From: UBA6136 sp046305255
GTDB taxonomy: Bacteria; Pseudomonadota; Gammaproteobacteria; Methylococcales; Methylococcaceae
Assembly (NCBI GenBank): GCA_046305255.1
Contig: JBKCCF010000211.1
Span: 1-6,295 of the forward strand
DNA length: 6,295 nt
Reading direction: 5' to 3'
Shown in pieces: positions 1-4,783 of the stretch (within the stretch, counting starts at the first letter, position 1; the number at the start of each line of letters is the position of its first letter). The position numbers were made by a program, and so were the translations under genes. The notes below the pieces were generated by a model, which worked only from the letters and a program-made list of their open reading frames with translations, searched no databases and was not told the DNA's origin.

Positions 1-273
1 CCGGCGAGGAATGCACTGATCGCCCTGCTGCTCAATGAACTGTTGCCCCTGCTGCGTGATTATCCCGATCAGGGGCTTTTGCCCTACCTGCCGGAATGGC
101 GTCGGGCTCATGCCTGTCAAGGTCGCGAGGCCAGCCTGCAAATGGGGGACACCGTCATTCACGGCCGCATTATTGATGTGACCGATGATGGCCTGCTGCT
201 GTTGCAATTGGACGACGGCAGCCAGCGGCCGTTCGCATCCGGTGATGTGCGGTTGCGGGTCAGCCGATCATGA
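1..273 (+). CDS. birA: Biotin-protein ligase / biotin operon repressor BirA, C-terminal part (5' end outside window)
   Basis: The reading frame is open from base 1 and ends at TGA 271-273, giving the last 90 residues of a protein whose start lies upstream. BirA activates biotin with ATP and transfers it to the biotin carboxyl carrier protein of acetyl-CoA carboxylase; in many gammaproteobacteria it also represses biotin genes. What is visible is an RN-A-L-L-x-EL helix (residues 3-14 of this fragment), a YLPEW segment (about 29-33), and then a small beta-barrel of about 45 residues (GDTVIHGRIIDVTDDG, LLLQLDDGS, FASGDVRLR). This matches the order and spacing of the E. coli BirA C-terminus (RN-L-A-L, APYLSRW, a barrel ending in GEISLR). 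The catalytic GRGRxx motif and the DNA-binding domain are not in the window, so repressor function cannot be judged here. A GTG or TTG inside the fragment is not the real start, because homology continues to base 1. The stop overlaps coaX by 4 bases (ATGA). Confidence 0.9.
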   Translation, partial: PARNALIALLLNELLPLLRDYPDQGLLPYLPEWRRAHACQGREASLQMGDTVIHGRIIDVTDDGLLLLQLDDGSQRPFASGDVRLRVSRS

Positions 274-1037
274 CAGCGTACAAGCCGGCGCGGCTGTTGG
301 TCGATATCGGCAATTCGCGACTAAAATGGGCCTGGAGCTTTGGCACCGAGCTGGAGGCGGGTCCGGCCTTTTCATCTGATATCACTACGCTGGCTGACGA
401 CCTCAAGCGATTTTGGGGGGACAGACCGTCACCACCCGCCGAGGTTTACCTTGCCAATGTTGCCGGTGCTGATCGGGCGGCTGTGCTGAGCGACTGGCTG
501 ATGGCGCAATGGGGCCTGGTGCCCCGGTTGGTCCGGTCCGAACCGCACCGCTGCGGCGTCGTCAACGGTTACGATCAGCCCCAGCAACTGGGGGTGGATC
601 GCTGGGTGGCACTGGTCGGGCTGCAGGCTTATTATGGCGGTCCGGCCTGTGTGGTTGATTGCGGCACTGCCATAACGCTGGATATGCTGGATGAAAACGG
701 CCGGCATCGCGGTGGATTGATCGCCCCGGGTCACCAGACCATGATTCGCGCGTTGCTGACCCAAACAGCAGGAATAGCCCTTACGGACTACCCTGCGGGC
801 GCTGAACTGCTGGGGCGGTCAACGACGGCAGCGGTCGCCGGTGGCGTGTTTCTGGCCTGCGCCGGCCTGATCGAGAAAGCGGTGGCCCATCTCAACTGCA
901 ACGGCAGCCCGCTGCGGTTGGTTCTTACCGGCGGCGATGCGGCGGAAATCGGTGGCCATCTGTCCATCCCCTTCCTGCGGGATGAGCTTCTCGTGCTTAA
1001 AGGGCTGCTTACCATTGCTGACAGCGATTTCCCATGA
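270..1037 (+). CDS. coaX: Type III pantothenate kinase
   Basis: CoaX phosphorylates pantothenate with ATP in the cytosol, the first step of coenzyme A synthesis. The 255-residue length is normal for the family. It belongs to the ASKHA (acetate/sugar kinase, Hsp70, actin) fold, and the expected motifs are present in order: DIGNSRLKW at residues 12-20 (first phosphate-binding motif with the catalytic Asp12), GVDRW at 108-112, VVDCGTAITLD at 128-138 (second phosphate motif, Asp130), GGLIAPG at 148-154, GRSTTAAVAGG at 182-192, and TGGDA at 220-224 (adenosine region). Known members of this type need a monovalent cation and resist feedback by CoA; that is family knowledge, not visible here. The ATG at 270 overlaps the birA stop as ATGA, and the stop overlaps the next gene the same way, so translational coupling is likely. 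No strong Shine-Dalgarno sequence precedes the start, which fits coupling. No key residue looks missing. Confidence 0.96.
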   Translation: MTAYKPARLLVDIGNSRLKWAWSFGTELEAGPAFSSDITTLADDLKRFWGDRPSPPAEVYLANVAGADRAAVLSDWLMAQWGLVPRLVRSEPHRCGVVNGYDQPQQLGVDRWVALVGLQAYYGGPACVVDCGTAITLDMLDENGRHRGGLIAPGHQTMIRALLTQTAGIALTDYPAGAELLGRSTTAAVAGGVFLACAGLIEKAVAHLNCNGSPLRLVLTGGDAAEIGGHLSIPFLRDELLVLKGLLTIADSDFP

Positions 1038-1798
1038 AGAATCTCTTTTACCTGCTGATCGTGCTGAACGTCGTGTTTTTCGTCTGGAAAAATGTACGGG
1101 AACAGCCCGTCTCAGACCAGGCAACCCCGACCGATAACAGCCTCAGTTTCGCTGACGGCGGCGATCGTCCACAGACGCTGCCTGCCGCCGGGCCGGATAT
1201 TGCTCCGGCAACGCCGCCGGCCGATGACGACGCCGGTCAGGTAGCGGAGCATCAGGTTGCCGATGGTGGAGTAGGGCAGACTGATTCTGCCGAGTCGGAA
1301 AAGCCGCTGGAGCCGCTACAGCAGTCCGCCGACGGTTGCTATGAGATTGGCCCGATCCTGACCCGCGAAGCGGCCGATGCTTATCTCGGGCTTATCGGTT
1401 CAAGCGTACAGGAGGCCAGGGTCGTCATTAAGACCGGGGCGGTGCCCGATGGCTGGTGGGTGCTCTATCCCAAGGCGAGGACACTGGAGGGTGCCCGGGC
1501 CAACCGCAGGTTATTGGCAAAATACGGGGTATTTGATAGCTGGATTTTCGATAAGGGTCCCCTCGCGCTGGCTATTTCACTGGGCCTTTACAAAACGCGT
1601 GGCGAGGCGGAGCAGGCGGCCAAACCCTTGCTGGACAGAGGGGTCATCGTCGAGGTTGCACCACGCAGGATCCGTGGCGAAGTATTTGCGCTTAAACTGA
1701 ACTGGTCGGGGCTGCCGCTGGAGCTGGATGAAAAGGTGCAGCTATTAAACAGTCAGGACTCGGCGCTGCAAATGCCGGCACCGAGTCAGTGTCACTAG
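1034..1798 (+). CDS. Membrane-anchored SPOR-domain protein (PA4278-like position after coaX)
   Basis: This 254-residue protein begins with a hydrophobic signal anchor (residues about 4-18, LFYLLIVLNVVFFVW) with little positive charge before it. A low-complexity stretch rich in Asp, Ala, Pro, Gln and Glu follows (about 21-100), probably a flexible periplasmic linker. The folded part covers about 101-225. Its clearest piece is the SPOR-like segment at about 177-222 (LALAISLGLYKTRGEAEQ, then AKPLLDRGVIVEV). SPOR domains bind denuded septal peptidoglycan, so a cell-envelope role facing the periplasm is likely; the exact function is unknown. Two earlier beta-alpha-beta segments (about 102-133 and 141-172) look like further half-SPOR units. 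The only two cysteines are Cys102, at the start of the folded part, and Cys253, the second-last residue. The ATG overlaps the coaX stop as ATGA. From memory, pseudomonads carry a SPOR-domain gene in the same position after birA-coaX. The SPOR assignment is by motif only. Confidence 0.82.
   Translation: MKNLFYLLIVLNVVFFVWKNVREQPVSDQATPTDNSLSFADGGDRPQTLPAAGPDIAPATPPADDDAGQVAEHQVADGGVGQTDSAESEKPLEPLQQSADGCYEIGPILTREAADAYLGLIGSSVQEARVVIKTGAVPDGWWVLYPKARTLEGARANRRLLAKYGVFDSWIFDKGPLALAISLGLYKTRGEAEQAAKPLLDRGVIVEVAPRRIRGEVFALKLNWSGLPLELDEKVQLLNSQDSALQMPAPSQCH
1757..1787. terminator. Possible hairpin at the end of the SPOR gene, weak terminator candidate
   Basis: GACTCGG (1757-1763) and CCGAGTC (1781-1787) are a perfect 7-base inverted repeat around a 17-base interval that can itself pair partly. 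It lies inside the last codons of the SPOR gene, just before the convergent stop codons, where a terminator shared by two facing genes would be useful. There is no run of T after it on the + strand. On the - strand only a short TGTTTAAT follows, so intrinsic termination is doubtful. Confidence 0.25.
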
Positions 1799-1805
1799 CG
1801 TTGGA

Positions 1806-2822
1806 TCAGGCCTGAGCTGCCTTGTGCTGTACTGCAGCATAGCCCAGCCCCGTGAACAGGAAGAACTGACAGCCGAAGATCAGGTTCGCCAGCAGCAGAT
1901 GGAAAGGTTGAACGAAGGCGGGGAAGCCCAGACGGTCAAGGCTGACGCCGGTCAGGATGGCGATGACGATCAGGCTTGCCAGCGCATAGGCGAAGCCGCG
2001 GAACAGTTGCCCTGGCGGCAATGTGCGAACCAGCGTCCAGGCCAGCCAGAGATTGGTGAACAGGATCAGGGACGAAAAGGAGCGGTGAACGTAAAAAATG
2101 ATGGGGAAGTGCTCACGCCAGATACTGCGTTCGGCAATCAGGTTGGCATGGGCAATGCCATCGACCGCCTCCCTGATCTGGGTGCCCATCGCAACCTGCA
2201 GCAAGGTCATTGCCATTGCGCATATTAATACCCTGCGGAACACCGGCGGCAGGCCATTGATGTTTGTCGGCGCCAGCACAGCGCGTTGCGAGCGGCTAAC
2301 GGTGTAAATCAAAAGACTCACGATCAGGAACGCCACGATCATGTGGGCTGAAATCAGCACTGGCCGCAAATCACTGGCCACTACCCTTGACCCCAGCCAG
2401 CCCTGGAAGCCAACCAGCAGGAAAATGCCGAGTGCCAGCCGAAAAATTACCGGATCCCGCTTGCGGAGGGGGAGGGAACGGAGCAGCGTGCCGAAAATCA
2501 GCAGCCCGATACTGACCCCTAGCAAGCGGTTGAGGTATTCCGTCCAGGTTTTCACGACATTGAACGTGGTATCGCCGTAGCCGATATAAATCTCGTGGTA
2601 ATTTGCCGGCAACTGGGATTCATCGGTAGGCGGAATCAACTGCCCGAAGCAGGTCGGCCAGTCGGGGCAACCCATGCCGGACCCCGAGGCGCGAACGATG
2701 CCACCGACAAAAATCAGCAGGTAAACCGCGAAGATGGTCAACAGACCGATGCGGCGAAACCGTTTGGAAAAATCAGTACTGCTCATACTTTTTTTTGCAC
2801 CCTGAATAGCCGTTAAAAACAT
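1806..2822 (-). CDS. ctaA: Heme A synthase, CtaA/Cox15 family
   Basis: CtaA/Cox15 is an integral inner-membrane enzyme that oxidises the C8 methyl of heme O to a formyl group, giving heme A for aa3-type cytochrome c oxidase. The 338 residues contain about eight membrane segments (near 24-44, 98-115, 126-147, 155-175, 196-213, 240-263, 273-293 and 304-328), as expected for the family's two four-helix halves. Family marks include a Cys pair in the first periplasmic loop (GMGCPDWPTCFG, Cys52 and Cys58), Glu95 in TWTEYLNR, and likely heme-ligand histidines His160 (SAHMIVAF), His246 (YVHRSFS) and His308 (PFHLLLAN). The residue three after Glu95 is Asn98, where many members have a fourth His. The start is uncertain: the upstream ATG (2822) has no Shine-Dalgarno sequence, whereas ATG 2786 (Met13) gives a usual-looking short N-terminus and has AGGG about 14 bases ahead. 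I favour 2786, which makes 326 residues. The gene stands alone, without visible ctaB or oxidase genes, and converges on the SPOR gene. Confidence 0.93.
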   Translation of the reverse strand: MFLTAIQGAKKSMSSTDFSKRFRRIGLLTIFAVYLLIFVGGIVRASGSGMGCPDWPTCFGQLIPPTDESQLPANYHEIYIGYGDTTFNVVKTWTEYLNRLLGVSIGLLIFGTLLRSLPLRKRDPVIFRLALGIFLLVGFQGWLGSRVVASDLRPVLISAHMIVAFLIVSLLIYTVSRSQRAVLAPTNINGLPPVFRRVLICAMAMTLLQVAMGTQIREAVDGIAHANLIAERSIWREHFPIIFYVHRSFSSLILFTNLWLAWTLVRTLPPGQLFRGFAYALASLIVIAILTGVSLDRLGFPAFVQPFHLLLANLIFGCQFFLFTGLGYAAVQHKAAQA

Positions 2823-3031
2823 GCAACATCATACACCCGGCGGCGGTTTTGGCAGGGCTGGCAAGAGGCTGAATCCAGCTTCCGGGGCGGCGCGGGAGAC
2901 CGTCGCGGCCATACATATTCCTGCCAGCATCTCACCCGGTTGACGCGGCAAACGACAGTGATGGACACTGGATTTAGCCTCGCCATGGCTGCATTGGTCT
3001 CGCGCCAGCCAAGAAGCACCCTATCAAGGCA
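2823..3031. promoter_or_regulatory. Divergent intergenic region between ctaA and tamA
   Basis: These 209 bases lie between two divergent genes and should contain both promoters. I see no convincing sigma-70 promoter with correct spacing for tamA; TTGACG at 2940-2945 resembles a -35 box but has no matching -10 at 16-18 bases. A perfect small inverted repeat, CAGTG (2956-2960) and CACTG (2966-2970), could be an operator or chance. A short ORF (2961-3041) ends on tamA's second ATG. No tRNA or known riboswitch was recognised. Confidence 0.4.
2828..2833 (-). promoter_or_regulatory. Candidate -10 box for ctaA
   Basis: Read on the - strand this is TATGAT, one base off the TATAAT consensus. It sits 5 bases before the upstream ATG of ctaA (2822). 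If real, transcription would start at about that ATG, leaving a leader of roughly 35 bases before the downstream ATG at 2786, which supports the shorter protein. No good -35 box lies 16-18 bases further upstream, so this rests on one hexamer. Confidence 0.25.
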
Positions 3032-4783
3032 ATGCCGGTGATGCTGCCCCATAAATGCGGCCGATGGGCCACACTGTTCAGCCTAGGACTCCTGGTTCTC
3101 CCGCTGGTTCGGGCCGATGATAACGTCAGCGTTAGCATCGAGGGGCTGACTGAGATGCAGGCGAAAAATGTCCGTGCCATGCTAACCATGGCCCGCATCA
3201 GCGCTCATGCGTCCAAAGAGGCCGTTGAACTGGCAGAAGACCGTGCAGCGGGCGAAATCAGCAGGGCGCTGGAGACATTTGGCTACTATCGCCCGGTAAT
3301 AACGGCAGCGACTGTCGATCATGACAGCAAGGGCTGGCATGCCGCGTTCCGCATTGATCCGGGGCCTGCGATGCCTGTCGCGAAAGTCGAGGTCAGTCTG
3401 GCCGGGGAGGCGACAGACGAAGCCGACATGCGGCGTTTGGCGGAACAGTTCCCGCTCAAGGTGGGCCATACGCTCGATCATGCCCTGTATGAAAAAGGAC
3501 GCGAGGCTTTGCAGCAGGAAGCCGCTGAACTGGGGTTCTTCGATGCCCGTTTCCTGCAGAGGGAACTCAGGGTAGATATCCAGACCTACACGGCAGAGGT
3601 TCATATCCGACTTGATTCGGGCAAACGTTATTTGTTCGGCGAGGTGTCATTTGCCGAAACCACGCTCAATCAGGAACTGCTCAAGGGGTTTACCCGGTTC
3701 GAGACGGGCACCCCGTATCGGGCATCATCGGTACTGGCCACCCAGAAAAGCCTGCTCAACAGCGGTTATTTTGCAAAAGCCGACGTCATTCCAAGGCCTG
3801 AAAAGGCCCGCGACGGACGGGTGCCCATTGATGTCGATCTAACCATGGTGCCGCGTAACCGGGTTGATCTTGGCGGTGGCTATGGCACCGATACCGGTCC
3901 GCGCCTGAGTTTTGGCTACCGTAACCGCTATATCAACCGTTACGGCCATACGTTTCAGGCCAGTGCCAAACTATCGTTGATCTGGAACCAGATTGACGCA
4001 ATGTATGCCATACCATTGGCCGACCCCGAGCGGGACCAGCTGGCATTCACCACTAAACTCGGGCTGGAAGATACGGTCGCCGGCCGGGCCAAGGTGGCGC
4101 GGGCGGGGGTGCGGCATTCCACCACCCGCTGGGATTTGCGGGAGGCCCTGTCGCTGGATTTTCTCCGCGAAAACTTCACCATCGGCGGCGTCAATCAAAC
4201 CACTGACCTCCTGATTCCAAGCGTCAACTACACATGGCTGGATTCCGACGATGCCATTTTTCCCAGCGAGGGCATCCGCATTGACACCAATCTGGCAGGG
4301 GCCGTGCGAGGCTTCGCATCCGAAGCGTCATTCATCAGGCTGCGGATTTACGGCAAAGGCGTCTACAGCCTCAATCCGGACAATCGCCTGATTGCCCGGG
4401 CGCAACTGGGTGAGATGGTCACCAATGACTTCGACCGTATGCCGATTACCGAACGCTTCTATGCCGGTGGTGCGCCGACGGTCCGCGGTTACCGCCTGAA
4501 TGAGATCAGCCCCTACAACGCCCAGGGCGAACGCATCGGAGGCCGGCATCTGGCCGTGGCCAGCGTCGAGTATGACCGGGCCTTGTTCGACGATTGGGGT
4601 ATCGCGGCGTTCTCCGATTTTGGTTATGTCACGAATGATTTTAATGAGCCGGTTAAAACCGGGGTGGGACTCGGGGCCCGCTGGCGTTCGCCGGTCGGAC
4701 CGGTCAGGCTTGATGTCGGTGTCCCTCTGGGCAAGGCGCTGGATCCGGTGCAGGTTTATCTCATTCTGGGGCCGGACCTGTGA
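3032..4783 (+). CDS. tamA: Translocation and assembly module outer-membrane protein TamA (Omp85 family)
   Basis: TamA is the outer-membrane half of the TAM complex, which with TamB helps insert a subset of outer-membrane proteins and, in recent models, supports lipid transport to the outer membrane. The 583 residues match the usual TamA size. A signal peptide (basic KCGR, hydrophobic core about 13-26, likely cut after LVRA at 28) is followed by about three POTRA domains (about 30-110, 115-195 and 198-275) and a C-terminal 16-strand Omp85 barrel (about 276-583). The family's conserved lid-loop motif is present as GGAPTVRGYRLNE (479-491, VRGY 484-487), and the chain ends in a beta-signal-like strand, VYLILGPDL. 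Two starts are possible: ATG 3032 has AAGG only 2 bases ahead, while ATG 3041 has it 11 bases ahead. Both keep the signal peptide. tamB follows with a GTGA overlap. The POTRA count is by length and pattern, not alignment. BamA is less likely because BamA is longer, with five POTRA domains, and has no tamB beside it. Confidence 0.95.
   Translation: MPVMLPHKCGRWATLFSLGLLVLPLVRADDNVSVSIEGLTEMQAKNVRAMLTMARISAHASKEAVELAEDRAAGEISRALETFGYYRPVITAATVDHDSKGWHAAFRIDPGPAMPVAKVEVSLAGEATDEADMRRLAEQFPLKVGHTLDHALYEKGREALQQEAAELGFFDARFLQRELRVDIQTYTAEVHIRLDSGKRYLFGEVSFAETTLNQELLKGFTRFETGTPYRASSVLATQKSLLNSGYFAKADVIPRPEKARDGRVPIDVDLTMVPRNRVDLGGGYGTDTGPRLSFGYRNRYINRYGHTFQASAKLSLIWNQIDAMYAIPLADPERDQLAFTTKLGLEDTVAGRAKVARAGVRHSTTRWDLREALSLDFLRENFTIGGVNQTTDLLIPSVNYTWLDSDDAIFPSEGIRIDTNLAGAVRGFASEASFIRLRIYGKGVYSLNPDNRLIARAQLGEMVTNDFDRMPITERFYAGGAPTVRGYRLNEISPYNAQGERIGGRHLAVASVEYDRALFDDWGIAAFSDFGYVTNDFNEPVKTGVGLGARWRSPVGPVRLDVGVPLGKALDPVQVYLILGPDL

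Noticed and set aside
1799..1805. Possible tRNA or small RNA between the SPOR gene and ctaA, expected from Pseudomonas gene order
   Set aside because: The gap is only 7 bases, so no RNA gene fits.
1824..2580. Several + strand open frames opposite ctaA (1824-2228, 2098-2307, 2341-2580)
   Set aside because: They lie antisense to a clearly recognisable heme A synthase, have no family resemblance and are typical GC-rich shadow frames.
2860..2880. Small hairpin AGGCTG-AATC-CAGCTT in the ctaA-tamA gap
   Set aside because: Six pairs with one G-T and no T tract; too weak to separate from chance in GC-rich DNA.
2940..2968. TTGACG as a tamA -35 promoter box
   Set aside because: No acceptable -10 hexamer lies 16-18 bases downstream, so I do not call a promoter here.
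3182..3604. 140-codon - strand open frame inside tamA
   Set aside because: Antisense to the POTRA-coding part of tamA; the translation shows no recognisable domain and has no supporting ribosome site.
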